From: DASZQY01 sp036511595
GTDB taxonomy: Bacteria; Pseudomonadota; Alphaproteobacteria; Rhizobiales; Kaistiaceae
Length of the DNA: 59,482 bases
Direction: 5' to 3'
Assembly: GCA_036511595.1 (NCBI GenBank)
Contig: DATCBY010000018.1
Location: forward strand, 1-59,482
The notes below the pieces were generated by a model. The model did no database searches, was not told the DNA's origin, and saw only the letters and a list, made by a program, of their open reading frames with translations. Shown piece by piece: positions 1-8,287 of this stretch (its first letter is position 1; every line of letters starts with the position of its first letter). The translations under genes were made by a program, and so were the position numbers.

Positions 1-2
1 AT

Positions 3-266
3 CGGACGGTTGTCTACGTCGTCGTCGCGATTATCGTGCTCGTCATCATCTATTTCGGCGCCAAGGCCATGATGGGCCCCGCCCCCATGCCTCCGGCCGC
101 CACCGACACCACCGTGCCGGCTCCGGCGCCCGCAATGGCCCCGGCCCCCGCGCCTGCGATGGCTCCTGCGCCCGCGCCTGCGGACACCACTCCGCCCGCA
201 CCCGCTCCGGACGCCGCGACACCGGCTGCACCGGCCCCGGACGCGAATACTCCCGCGAAGCCATAG
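3..266 (+). CDS. Ala/Pro-rich membrane-anchored protein, 5' end outside window
   Basis: The frame is open from the first bases of the window, so the start lies upstream. The visible part begins with RTVVYVVVAIIVLVIIYFGA, a transmembrane helix, followed by a tail built of imperfect Ala-Pro units (two copies of an APAPAPAM-type unit, then acidic DTT/DAAT/DANT inserts) ending in PAKP. A GTG at 36 could be taken as a start but would cut the helix in half. The likely topology is a single anchor with a Pro-rich periplasmic tail. No enzymatic domain is visible and the family is not recognised. A strong terminator hairpin follows 20 bases after the stop. Confidence 0.6.
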   Translation, partial: RTVVYVVVAIIVLVIIYFGAKAMMGPAPMPPAATDTTVPAPAPAMAPAPAPAMAPAPAPADTTPPAPAPDAATPAAPAPDANTPAKP

Positions 267-285
267 GTCAGGCTGCAATCATCAG

Positions 286-316
286 CGCCTCGCCCGCGTC
301 GCGGGCGGGGCGTTTT
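286..316 (+). terminator. Rho-independent terminator
   Basis: A 12-bp stem (286-297 with 301-312, one T-G wobble) closes on a 3-base loop and is followed by TTTT. It sits just downstream of the Ala/Pro-rich protein and ends its transcript before the acyltransferase gene. Confidence 0.8.
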
Positions 317-476
317 CACGTCCGGCCGAAGAAAAATCCGCGGTTCGCCCCTTAACCCTAACCCCTGAAAATTGAATCGATCCCGGCGCGTTTGCCGGCG
401 GACGGCCCTATGGTCGCGCCAGAACCGACCCGCAGGCGGACTGACGGGTGGTTCCAGCGGTCCGAGGCAATCCATC

Positions 477-1502
477 ATGAGTTACGACGCGGCACGTGTT
501 GCCTGGGTCGACTACGCCAAGGGCTTCTGCATCATCATGGTGGTGATGATGCACTCGACGCTTGGCGTCGAGAAGGCCGCGGAGGCGACCGGCTGGATGA
601 CCTATGTCGTCGCCTTCGCCAAGCCGTTCCGCATGCCGGACTTCTTCATGATCTCGGGATTGTTCCTCGCGCGCGTCATCGACCGCGACTGGCGCACCTA
701 CCTCGACAAGAAGGTCTTCCACTTCGCTTATTTCTATCTGCTTTGGCTCGTCATCCAGTTCGCCTTCAAGGCGCCCGACATCGCCGCCGACCCCGCCAGC
801 GGCGGGTTGGCGAAAGCGTTTCTCGTCTCGCTCATCGACCCGTTCGGCACGATCTGGTTCATCTACCTGCTGCCGATCTTCTTCGTGCTGACGAAGCTCA
901 CCCGCCGCGTGCCGTGGTGGATCGTGTGGCTGATCGGCGCCGGGTTGCAGATGGCCCACGTCAACACCGGCTGGGTAATCCCGGACGAGTTCGCCGCCCG
1001 CTTCGTCTATTTCTACTCCGGCTACATCTTCGCCCCGGACATCTTCCGCTACGCCGGCATAGTGCTGCAGCACGGCTGGCTGGCCGCGACCTATCTCGGC
1101 GTCTGGGCGCTGGTCGAAGGGCTCGCCGTCTTCGGCGGCTATTCGGAGATTGCCGGCATCGGACTGGCGCTGGGCTTCGTCGGCGCCATCGCCGTGGTGA
1201 CGCTCTCCACCATCCTGTCGAAGCTGCATTGGATGGAGGCAGTGCGCTATTGCGGCCGCCATTCGCTGATCATCTACCTGGCGTTCTTCCTGCCGATGGC
1301 GGTGACGCGCACCGTGTTGCTGAAAACGCACATCATCCACGACCTCGGCACCATCTCGGTGCTGGTCACGGCAGCCGGCGTCATCCTTCCGCTGGCTCTC
1401 TTCTGGATCGTGCGCGGCACGCCGGCGCGCTTCCTGTTCGAGCGGCCGGTGTGGGCCCACTTCGCGGTGCCGCGTGCGGCGCGGCTGGCGCCGGCCGAGT
1501 AG
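477..1502 (+). CDS. Acyltransferase 3 family membrane protein
   Basis: 341 residues, integral membrane. The N-terminus has the family's opening, YAKGFCIIMVVMMHSTLG, with the conserved His in the first helix, then the DFFMISGLFLAR segment that follows it in these proteins. About ten hydrophobic helices follow up to residue 325. Acyltransferase-3 proteins move acyl groups (acetyl, succinyl and others) from the cytoplasm onto envelope glycans or lipids; the acceptor cannot be read here. An in-frame ATG at 372 would add 35 Arg-rich residues unlike the family, so the ATG at 477 is chosen. No glycan-synthesis gene adjoins it. The cyclic glucan synthase at 12.8-21.3 kb is a conceivable source of acceptor, but that is a guess. 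Confidence 0.88.
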   Translation: MSYDAARVAWVDYAKGFCIIMVVMMHSTLGVEKAAEATGWMTYVVAFAKPFRMPDFFMISGLFLARVIDRDWRTYLDKKVFHFAYFYLLWLVIQFAFKAPDIAADPASGGLAKAFLVSLIDPFGTIWFIYLLPIFFVLTKLTRRVPWWIVWLIGAGLQMAHVNTGWVIPDEFAARFVYFYSGYIFAPDIFRYAGIVLQHGWLAATYLGVWALVEGLAVFGGYSEIAGIGLALGFVGAIAVVTLSTILSKLHWMEAVRYCGRHSLIIYLAFFLPMAVTRTVLLKTHIIHDLGTISVLVTAAGVILPLALFWIVRGTPARFLFERPVWAHFAVPRAARLAPAE

Positions 1503-1631
1503 CCGAATACTCGTCCAGGGCGTGCCTCGCGCAACGTTCTTCCACAGGCGCGCTTTTGTGCAGCCGGCCGTTCGCTTGATGCGCACCGACGCAACGCTTA
1601 CGTTCCCGCACCCGTTGCGAGGCCGCCACCA

Positions 1632-2672
1632 ATGGACGTGAAGCCAACCGTTGTCGACGCCATCGGCAACACGCCCCTGATCCGGCTTCGCCGCGCCTCC
1701 CAGCTCACCGGCTGCGAGATTTACGGCAAGGCCGAGTTCCTCAATCCCGGCCAGTCGGTCAAGGATCGCCCGGCGCGGCAAATGATCCTCGCCGCCGAGA
1801 AAGCCGGCAAGCTGAAGCCCGGCGGGCTGATCGTCGAGGGCACCGCCGGCAACACCGGCATCGGGCTGGCATTGGTGGCAGCCAGCCGCGGCTATCGCAC
1901 CATCATCGTCATTCCCGATACGCAGAGCCAGGAGAAGAAGGACGCGCTGAAGCTCGCCGGCGCGACGCTCATCGAGGTGCCGGTCAAGCCATACAGCGAT
2001 CCGGACAACTACCAGCACGTCGCCCAGCGTCTCGCCGCCGCGATGGCGAAGAGCGAGCCGAACGGCGTTCTCTTCGCCGACCAGTGGAACAATCTCGAGA
2101 ACCGCAACGCGCATTATCTCACCACCGGCCCGGAGATCTGGCGGCAGACCGACGGCAAGGTCGATGGCTTCATCTGCTCGGTCGGCACCGGCGGCACGCT
2201 TGCCGGCACCGCTGCGGCGCTCCGCGACCGCAAGGGCGACATCGTCATCGGCTGCGCCGATCCCGAGGGCGCCGCGATGTTCAACCTGTTCACGATCGGA
2301 GAGGCCACCGCCACGCCGGGCTCGTCGATCACCGAGGGCATCGGCCTCGGACGGCTCACGCCGATCGTCGCCGACGTCAGGGTCGATCACGCCTGGCTCA
2401 TTCCCGACAGCGAAGCGGTGCCGCTGATCTTCGATCTCGTCGAGCACGAGGGGCTGGTGCTTGGCGGCTCGTCCGGGATCAACATTGCCGGCACCATCCG
2501 CCTGGCCCGCGAGATGGGACCGGGGCACACCATCGTCACCGTGCTCTGCGACTACGGCACGCGCTATCAGTCGAAGCTGTTCAATCCGGAGTTTCTGCAC
2601 GCCCACGGCCTGCCGACACCGGCGTGGCTGACGGCGAAGGTGACCACCAGGGTGCCGTTCGTCGGCGCTTGA
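1632..2672 (+). CDS. cysK: Cysteine synthase A, PLP-dependent
   Basis: 346 residues, fold-type II PLP enzyme making L-cysteine from O-acetylserine and sulfide in the cytoplasm. The family opening IGNTPLIRL is at residues 12-20. The PLP lysine is in GQSVKDRPA (about residue 45). The phosphate/substrate loop reads EGTAGNTGIGLA (about 76-87) in place of the commoner EPTSGNTGIG, as in a subgroup of alphaproteobacterial enzymes. The C-terminal GGSSGINIAG loop is present. Length is somewhat above the usual 310-330. It starts a same-strand run with the AlaX-like factor and a sulfurtransferase (30-base gap, then a start/stop overlap), giving a sulfur-linked cluster. A cystathionine beta-synthase-like role is possible but less likely. 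Confidence 0.9.
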   Translation: MDVKPTVVDAIGNTPLIRLRRASQLTGCEIYGKAEFLNPGQSVKDRPARQMILAAEKAGKLKPGGLIVEGTAGNTGIGLALVAASRGYRTIIVIPDTQSQEKKDALKLAGATLIEVPVKPYSDPDNYQHVAQRLAAAMAKSEPNGVLFADQWNNLENRNAHYLTTGPEIWRQTDGKVDGFICSVGTGGTLAGTAAALRDRKGDIVIGCADPEGAAMFNLFTIGEATATPGSSITEGIGLGRLTPIVADVRVDHAWLIPDSEAVPLIFDLVEHEGLVLGGSSGINIAGTIRLAREMGPGHTIVTVLCDYGTRYQSKLFNPEFLHAHGLPTPAWLTAKVTTRVPFVGA

Positions 2673-2702
2673 GGCGACGGCCAAAGCGCCTAGACTGGGC
2701 CC

Positions 2703-3416
2703 ATGCCGACAGAACTCCTCTTCCGCGACGACCCCTATCGCACCTCGACCGAAGCGACCGTGCTTGCCGTCAACGACCGGTGCGGCATCGTGCTCGACCG
2801 CACGGTGTTCTACGCGACCGGCGGCGGGCAGCCCGGCGACAACGGCAAGCTGACCCGCGCCTCCGGCGACATCGCGATCGCGACTACGGTCTATGGCGAC
2901 AGCAAGGCCGACATCGTCCATGTCCCGGGCGACGCGGAACCGTTGCCGGAGCCCGGTGAAAAACTGACCGCCGTGCTCGACTGGGAGCGCCGCCACAAGC
3001 ACATGCGCATCCACACCGGCCTGCATCTCCTTTCGGTCGTGCTGCCCTACCCGGTGACCGGCGGCCAGATCGGCGCCGACGAAGGCCGCCTCGATTTCAG
3101 CATCGACGGGGAGGTGCCCGCGAAGGAGGAAGTCGAGGAGAAGCTGAACGCCCTCATCGCCGCCGATTATCGCGTAACCACCGAATGGATCACCGACGAG
3201 GAACTCGCCGCCAGTCCCGGCATGGTCAAGACCATGAAGGTCAAGCCGCCGACGGGCAGCGGCCGCGTTCGCCTTGTGCGTATCGGCGACATCGACCTGC
3301 AGCCCTGCGGCGGTACCCACGTCCGCTCGACGATCGAGATCGGCCGCCTCGTCATCGGCAAGATGGAGAGCAAGGGCAAGCAGAACCGGCGGGTACGGAT
3401 ACGGTTTGCACCATGA
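2703..3416 (+). CDS. AlaX-type alanyl-tRNA editing hydrolase
   Basis: 237 residues, homologous to the editing domain of alanyl-tRNA synthetase and acting in trans to deacylate Ser-tRNA(Ala) (or Gly-tRNA(Ala)). Zinc-binding signatures are visible: HTGLHLL (about residue 104) and PCGGTHV (about 201), the latter matching the CxxxH motif of AlaX. The N-terminal YATGGGQPGD matches the conserved GGQPxD of the family. Length fits medium AlaX proteins, which lack the aminoacylation domain. Its stop overlaps the start of the sulfurtransferase gene, so the two are probably translated together. Confidence 0.88.
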   Translation: MPTELLFRDDPYRTSTEATVLAVNDRCGIVLDRTVFYATGGGQPGDNGKLTRASGDIAIATTVYGDSKADIVHVPGDAEPLPEPGEKLTAVLDWERRHKHMRIHTGLHLLSVVLPYPVTGGQIGADEGRLDFSIDGEVPAKEEVEEKLNALIAADYRVTTEWITDEELAASPGMVKTMKVKPPTGSGRVRLVRIGDIDLQPCGGTHVRSTIEIGRLVIGKMESKGKQNRRVRIRFAP

Positions 3417-4258
3417 CCGACCGTTCGCGCTGGTTTGCCTCAACCGACTGGCTGGCGCAGCATCTTAACGATGCGGATATCGCCGTGGTCGACGGCTCGT
3501 GGCATCTCGCCGGCCGCAATGCCCGCGACGAATGTGCCGCGGCGCACATTCCGGGCGCCGTCTTCTTCGACATCGACGCGATCGCCGACACCAGTAATCC
3601 CCTGCCCCACATGCTGCCGACTCCGGAGGCGTTCGCCGCCGCCGTCGGCGCGCTCGGCATCGACGAACGGCAACAGATCGTCGTGTACGACAGCGTCGGG
3701 CTGTCCTCCGCGCCGCGCGTCTGGTGGACCTTCAAGGTGATGGGCGCAAAGGACGTCGTGATACTCGACGGCGGCCTGCCGCGCTGGCGCAGCGAAGGCC
3801 GCTCGGTTGACGTCAATCCCGTTGTTCGCCCTCCCCGCCGGTTCGTCGCGCACTTCGATGCGGCGAGCGTGCGCGACCTCGCCGGCGTCCGCGATGGCCT
3901 GGCGACGCATGCGTTCCAGCTTGTCGATGCGCGACCGGCTGCGCGCTTCCGCGGCGAGGCGCCGGAGCCGCGTACCTGGGTAAAAACCGGCCGCATCCCC
4001 GGCAGCCTCAATGTCCCCTCCACCGAACTCATTGCCGACGGCCGCCTCAAGGATGCACCGGCGCTGCGAGCAGCATTCGCATCGGCCGGCGTCGATCTAA
4101 CCCGGCCGATCGTGACGACCTGCGGCTCGGGCGTGAACGCTGCCACGCTGTCGCTGGCCCTCGATATGCTGGGCGTGAAGAACGCCGCGCTTTACGATGG
4201 CTCGTGGACGGAGTGGGGCGCGCGGGACGACGTGCCGATTGCCGTCGGGAAGGACTGA
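3413..4258 (+). CDS. sseA: 3-mercaptopyruvate / thiosulfate sulfurtransferase
   Basis: 281 residues with two rhodanese domains. The first (about 1-140) is non-catalytic and contains HIPGAVFFDIDAIAD. The second (about 160-281) carries the active cysteine in TTCGSGVNAAT; CGSGV with following small residues is typical of 3-mercaptopyruvate sulfurtransferases, against CRKGV in thiosulfate enzymes. It moves sulfane sulfur from mercaptopyruvate to thiol acceptors or cyanide. The ATG at 3413 overlaps the stop of the AlaX-like gene; an upstream extension in this frame would only read through that gene. Placement behind cysK suggests a role in cysteine turnover (inference). Confidence 0.9.
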   Translation: MTDRSRWFASTDWLAQHLNDADIAVVDGSWHLAGRNARDECAAAHIPGAVFFDIDAIADTSNPLPHMLPTPEAFAAAVGALGIDERQQIVVYDSVGLSSAPRVWWTFKVMGAKDVVILDGGLPRWRSEGRSVDVNPVVRPPRRFVAHFDAASVRDLAGVRDGLATHAFQLVDARPAARFRGEAPEPRTWVKTGRIPGSLNVPSTELIADGRLKDAPALRAAFASAGVDLTRPIVTTCGSGVNAATLSLALDMLGVKNAALYDGSWTEWGARDDVPIAVGKD

Positions 4259-4485
4259 TCCGCGGCTGCCGGTCGTGCTCAATGGAACAGAATCGTCCGT
4301 TCGCCTCTTCTAGTGTCCACGCGGGCGCTCCTGAGCCTCCCGGGCTTGTTTGCTGAACCATCCGTTCAGGTTCGGTTCACACGATATCGCCCATATCCCG
4401 CCCCCGTTCCGCCGCGTCTGTTCGTCAGACACGCGAACTGCAACCACGCCGTCCACAGATGGCGCGACCTGATGAGGTGTTCCTG

Positions 4486-6294
4486 ATGACTTTCGCCAAG
4501 ACCCTGCTGGCGGCCGGCACAAGCTTTTCCCTGCTCGCTGTTCCGGCGCTTGCCGCGAACGACGCCGCCACCCAGCTGCTGCCGCCTCCACCGGCCGTGA
4601 CGCAGGCGGATAACCCCGTAGCGACCGCCCAGGCTGCCGTCGAAACGGCGCGGGCGGAGCTTCGCGCCGCGATGGCTTCCGGCCAGGGCGTCGACGCGAC
4701 CCGCCAGAAACTGCGAGACGCCCTGAAGGCGCTCGCCGAAGCACAGGCCGCCGCCGGCCAGCAGCCTACGACACCTCCGGCCGCGACCGAACCGGCTGCG
4801 CCCCCGGCCGCCGAAACGACACCTCCCGCCCCGCCGCCGACTCCTCCGGCGCCACGCGCCGTGGAAAAGGTAACGCCGCCGGCCCCGACCAATAAGACGC
4901 CGCCACCTCCGCCTCCGCCGGCGGTCACGCCACCGGCCCCGGCCGTCGACACGCCGCCGGCGACCGACCAGGTCGCCCCTCCGGCTCCAACCGATCAGAC
5001 CGCTCCCAACGGGCAGGGCAAGCCGCGCAACAAGGGCAAGTCGCCGGAGACTCCGGCCACGGTCCCGACCCCACCACCCGCGAACACCACGACGACGCCG
5101 CCACCACCGGCAGGTACCACCCCGACCCCGCCGGTCACGGTCGCGCCGCAGAATGTCGCGCCGCCGTCAGCCGAGCAGGCCCAGCCGACTGCCCAGCCGA
5201 CCACGCCACCCGCCCCGCCGCCGGTCATCGCTTTGCCGCCGCCGGTAGTGGTGACCCCGCCGCCCCCACCGCCCCCGGCTGCGACGCAGGGCAACTTCGA
5301 CCTGAAGAAATTCCACACACGGCCGAAATTCGGCGAAGCGCCGCCGGCACAGGCTGCTGCCCCGGCTCCTGTCCTGCCGAAGACCGAGGACGCTCTGAAG
5401 GAAGGTGCCGTAGTGACGGCGCCGGACGGCCGCGTCATTATCAAGGAGGGCGGTCAGGTGACCGTCACCCACGACGACTCCGGCCGCTTCATGGAACAGG
5501 GCGGCAAGATCCAGAGTGCCCGCTCCCCCAACGGCAACATCACCACGACGGTCGGCCGTCCCGACGGGATGCAGATCGTGACGGTCCGCGACGCTTCCGG
5601 CGACATCATCCAGCGCTATCGCAAGAAGCCCGACGGCAGCATCGAGGTACTGATCGGCGGCGCGCAGCAGCAGACCGGTATTCTCGACCGCATGCTGGGT
5701 CGCGGCAACCAGCCGCCTCCCCCGCCCCCACCGCCCCCGCCTACGGCGCGGCTGAAGGTCGGGCCGCTGCAGATCACCATTCCGCAGCAGCAGTACATCG
5801 TGGAAAGCAGCCGCGCCTCGCCGCAGCTGCTGGAGCAGACGCTCGCCGCCCCGCCGGTGCAGAGGCTCGATCGCAGCTACACGCTCGACGAGATCCGCCG
5901 CAATGGGCGGCTGCGTGACATGGTCCGCCGCGTCGACGTCGATACCATCACCTTCGACACCGGCCAGGCGACCGTTGCCGACGACCAGATCCAGGCGATG
6001 CAGGCGATCGGCGGTGCGATCCGCGAGCTGGTCACCCGCGATCCGACCCAGATTATTCTGGTCGAGGGTCACACCGACGCTGTCGGCTCCGACCTCAGCA
6101 ACCTCGCGCTCTCCGACAGGCGGGCCGAAACCGTTGCCGAGATCTTGTCCTACTACTTCGGAGTGCCGCCCGAGAACCTGGTCACTCAGGGCTACGGCGA
6201 GCAGTTCCTGAAGATCCCGACGGTCGCGGCCGAGCGCCAGAACCGCCGCGTCGCCTTCCGCAACATCTCCGACCTGCTGCGCGGCGGCCAGTAG
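4486..6294 (+). CDS. OmpA-family protein with long Pro-rich spacer
   Basis: About 602 residues from ATG 4486, which has GATGAGGTG just upstream; an ATG at 4459 would only add nine residues before the signal peptide. The order is: signal peptide ending LLAVPALA, a short helical segment with ETARAELRAAMASG, a spacer of some 200 residues that is mostly Pro/Ala/Thr with poly-Pro runs, a middle domain of repeated DG/GG turns (EGGQVTVTHDDSG, RYRKKPDGSIEVLIGG), another poly-Pro run, then a C-terminal OmpA/MotB peptidoglycan-binding domain (FDTGQATVADDQ, VEGHTDAVGSD, SDRRAETVAEIL, NRRVAF). It probably bridges outer membrane and peptidoglycan. No beta-barrel is evident. It is transcribed alone and ends at a strong terminator. 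Confidence 0.85.
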   Translation: MTFAKTLLAAGTSFSLLAVPALAANDAATQLLPPPPAVTQADNPVATAQAAVETARAELRAAMASGQGVDATRQKLRDALKALAEAQAAAGQQPTTPPAATEPAAPPAAETTPPAPPPTPPAPRAVEKVTPPAPTNKTPPPPPPPAVTPPAPAVDTPPATDQVAPPAPTDQTAPNGQGKPRNKGKSPETPATVPTPPPANTTTTPPPPAGTTPTPPVTVAPQNVAPPSAEQAQPTAQPTTPPAPPPVIALPPPVVVTPPPPPPPAATQGNFDLKKFHTRPKFGEAPPAQAAAPAPVLPKTEDALKEGAVVTAPDGRVIIKEGGQVTVTHDDSGRFMEQGGKIQSARSPNGNITTTVGRPDGMQIVTVRDASGDIIQRYRKKPDGSIEVLIGGAQQQTGILDRMLGRGNQPPPPPPPPPPTARLKVGPLQITIPQQQYIVESSRASPQLLEQTLAAPPVQRLDRSYTLDEIRRNGRLRDMVRRVDVDTITFDTGQATVADDQIQAMQAIGGAIRELVTRDPTQIILVEGHTDAVGSDLSNLALSDRRAETVAEILSYYFGVPPENLVTQGYGEQFLKIPTVAAERQNRRVAFRNISDLLRGGQ

Positions 6295-6315
6295 TCGCAG
6301 CTTCGAATATCACTA

Positions 6316-6347
6316 GGGCGCGCCATCGCGGCGCGCCCTTTCCTTTT
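6316..6347 (+). terminator. Rho-independent terminator
   Basis: A perfect 9-bp GC-rich stem (6316-6324 with 6330-6338), 5-base loop, then TTTCCTTTT. It ends the OmpA-family transcript. The T-tract is only on the plus strand, so it is not an obvious terminator for the convergent ABC gene. Confidence 0.85.
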
Positions 6348-6357
6348 GGGCCTTGGC

Positions 6358-7135
6358 CTAGTGCTGCAGGATCTGAATGAGGAACAGCTTGGTGCGTTCC
6401 TCGCGCGGATGGGTGAAGAAATCCTCCGGCGGGCTTTCCTCGATGATCTGCCCGGCGTCCATGAAGATCATGCGGTGCGCCACCTGCCGGGCGAAGCCCA
6501 TCTCATGGGTGACGATCAGCATGGTCATCCCCTCACGGGCGAGATCGACGATCACGTCAAGCACTTCCTTGATCATCTCCGGATCGAGCGCCGAGGTCGG
6601 CTCGTCGAAGAGCATGACGCGCGGGTTCATGCAGAGCGCGCGGGCGATGGCTACCCGCTGCTGCTGGCCGCCGGAAAGCTGCGCCGGATACTTGTTAGCC
6701 TGTTCGGGGATGCGCACGCGCTCGAGATAGCGCATGGCGACCTTGCTCGCCTCCGCCTTGCTCATCTTGCGCACCCACATCGGCGCCAGCGTGCAGTTCT
6801 CGAGGATGGTCAGGTGCGGAAACAGATTGAAGCTCTGGAAAACCATGCCGACGTCGCGACGCACCTCGTCGATGCGCTTGGTGTCTTCGGTGAGTTCGAC
6901 GCCGTCGATGACGAGGCGGCCGCTCTGGTGGGTTTCCAGCCGGTTGATGCAGCGGATGACGGTCGATTTTCCCGAGCCGGACGGCCCGCAGATGACGATG
7001 CGCTCGCCGCGCATGACCTTGAGGTTTGATGTCCTTGAGAACGTGGAAGTCGCCGTACCACTTGTTGAGGCCGGTTATCTCGATGGCCACCTCGTTGGCC
7101 GAGACCGGCGCCTTCACTTCGAGAACTTCGCTCAT
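6358..7135 (-). CDS. aapP: Amino-acid ABC transporter ATPase (AapP/GlnQ type), frameshifted
   Basis: Two abutting frames together encode a normal polar-amino-acid ABC ATPase of about 258 residues. The N-terminal part starts at the ATG at 7135 (MSEVLEVK, then ITGLNKWYGDFHVLKDI). The rest starts at MRGERIVICGPSGSGKST (Walker A) and continues through LSGGQQQRVAIARAL (signature), VMLFDEPTSALDPE (Walker B) and IVTHEMGFA (switch His). Between them the coding strand reads GACATCAAACCTC where GACATCAACCTC is expected: one extra A at 7025-7027. As written, the gene is broken after about 40 codons, although translation from the internal Met would keep Walker A. It lies 14 bases after the binding-protein gene with no permease between. 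Confidence 0.85.
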
Positions 7136-7149
7136 CGTCGCTGCCTCGA

Positions 7150-8172
7150 CTAGCGGACAGGTGGCGCGAACTGGATGCCGCCCGGCGTCGTCCACAGGGC
7201 GTTGAGGCCGCGCGGTATCTTCAGCTTCGACCCGGCGCCGAGATTGCGATCGAAGATTTCACCGTAGTTGCCGACGGCCTTGATGGCATGCGCCGCCCAC
7301 GCGTTATCGAGGCCGATCGCTTTGCCGAGCGAGCCCTCGCTGCCGAGCAGCGCGCGGATGTCGGCGTTGTCGCTCGCCTTCATGGCATCGACGCTAGCGG
7401 CGGTCACGCCAAGCTCCTCGCCGTCAAGCAGCGCGAAATGCACCCAACGCACCACCGCCAGCCAGCGATAGTCGCCCTGCGCCGTCGCCGGGCCGTAGGG
7501 CTCCTTGGAGATGATCTCGGGCAGCACGATGCTGTCATCGGGCTTCGCCAATGCAAGCCGTGCGCCATAGAGCGCGACGGTATCGCCCGTGAACACGTTG
7601 CACAGCCCGGATTCGTAGGCGGACGTCTGCTGCGCGTCGCTCTGCACCGGCACGCCCGCGAAGCTCATGCCGTGCGTCTTGAAGTAGGCGGTGACGGCAA
7701 TCTCGGCCGCGCTGCCGGTTTCGAGGCAGACTTTGGCGCCGCTCAGCTGCAGGGCCGAATCGACGCCTAGCGACTTCGGCACCATGAACCCCTGGCCGGC
7801 ATAGTAATTAACGCCGACGAAGCTGACCCCGAATGACGTGTCGCGGCCCATCGTCCAGGCGGTGTCGCGCACCAGCACGTCGACCGCCCCCGACTGCAGC
7901 GCCTTGAAGCGCTCGCGCGCGGTCAGCGGCACGAAGGTTACCGCGTCGCCGTCGCCCAGCACCGCCGCCGCGATCGCCCGGCAATAGTCGACGTCGAACC
8001 CGCTCCATTGCTTCTGTTCATTCACCTCGGCGAAACCCGGCAGCCCCGGATCGACGCCGCACTGGAGGGTGTGGCGCTGCTTCACCTGCTCAAGGATGCC
8101 GGCCTCGGCGACCGCCCCGGCGAACACGGACGCCGCCAACGCAAGGATCGCGGTCGTCGCGGCGGATCGCAT
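7150..8172 (-). CDS. aapJ: General L-amino-acid ABC transporter substrate-binding protein
   Basis: 340 residues from the ATG at 8172, with signal peptide ILALAASVFAGAVAEA. The mature protein opens with ILEQVKQRHTLQCGVDPGLPGF, followed by WSGFDVDYCRAIAAAVLGD, the ligand-domain pattern of SBP_bac_3 proteins. GSAAEIAVTAYF and the C-terminal AVGNYGEIFDRNLG are typical of AapJ/BztA. It binds a broad range of L-amino acids in the periplasm. In rhizobia the order is aapJ-aapQ-aapM-aapP; here the ATPase follows directly, so either the permease genes lie elsewhere or the system is degraded. A GTG/ATG start seven residues upstream is possible. Confidence 0.88.
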   Translation of the reverse strand: MRSAATTAILALAASVFAGAVAEAGILEQVKQRHTLQCGVDPGLPGFAEVNEQKQWSGFDVDYCRAIAAAVLGDGDAVTFVPLTARERFKALQSGAVDVLVRDTAWTMGRDTSFGVSFVGVNYYAGQGFMVPKSLGVDSALQLSGAKVCLETGSAAEIAVTAYFKTHGMSFAGVPVQSDAQQTSAYESGLCNVFTGDTVALYGARLALAKPDDSIVLPEIISKEPYGPATAQGDYRWLAVVRWVHFALLDGEELGVTAASVDAMKASDNADIRALLGSEGSLGKAIGLDNAWAAHAIKAVGNYGEIFDRNLGAGSKLKIPRGLNALWTTPGGIQFAPPVR

Positions 8173-8287
8173 CGTTCTGTCCCCCCAGACCACCCGCCAC
8201 CATGCCGCACGTCCGCCGATTTGACCCGGCAGTGTCGGGCTATTATCCCCGGACGGTCAAGAGTGGGCACAATTCTCGCGGGCGGCC

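Noticed and set aside
120..260. Tandem repeat possibly belonging to a CRISPR or minisatellite
   Set aside because: It is in-frame Ala-Pro coding repetition inside a protein, without spacers.
408..3443. Long open frame (about 1,010 codons) on the minus strand under the acyltransferase, cysK and AlaX genes
   Set aside because: It is antisense to three genes with clear motifs, has Asp/Arg/His-rich shadow composition and no domain; such frames arise in high-GC DNA.
4790..5290. CCG/CCN-rich repeats in the OmpA-family gene as a mobile or regulatory repeat
   Set aside because: Explained by Pro codons in the spacer; no direct-repeat boundaries.
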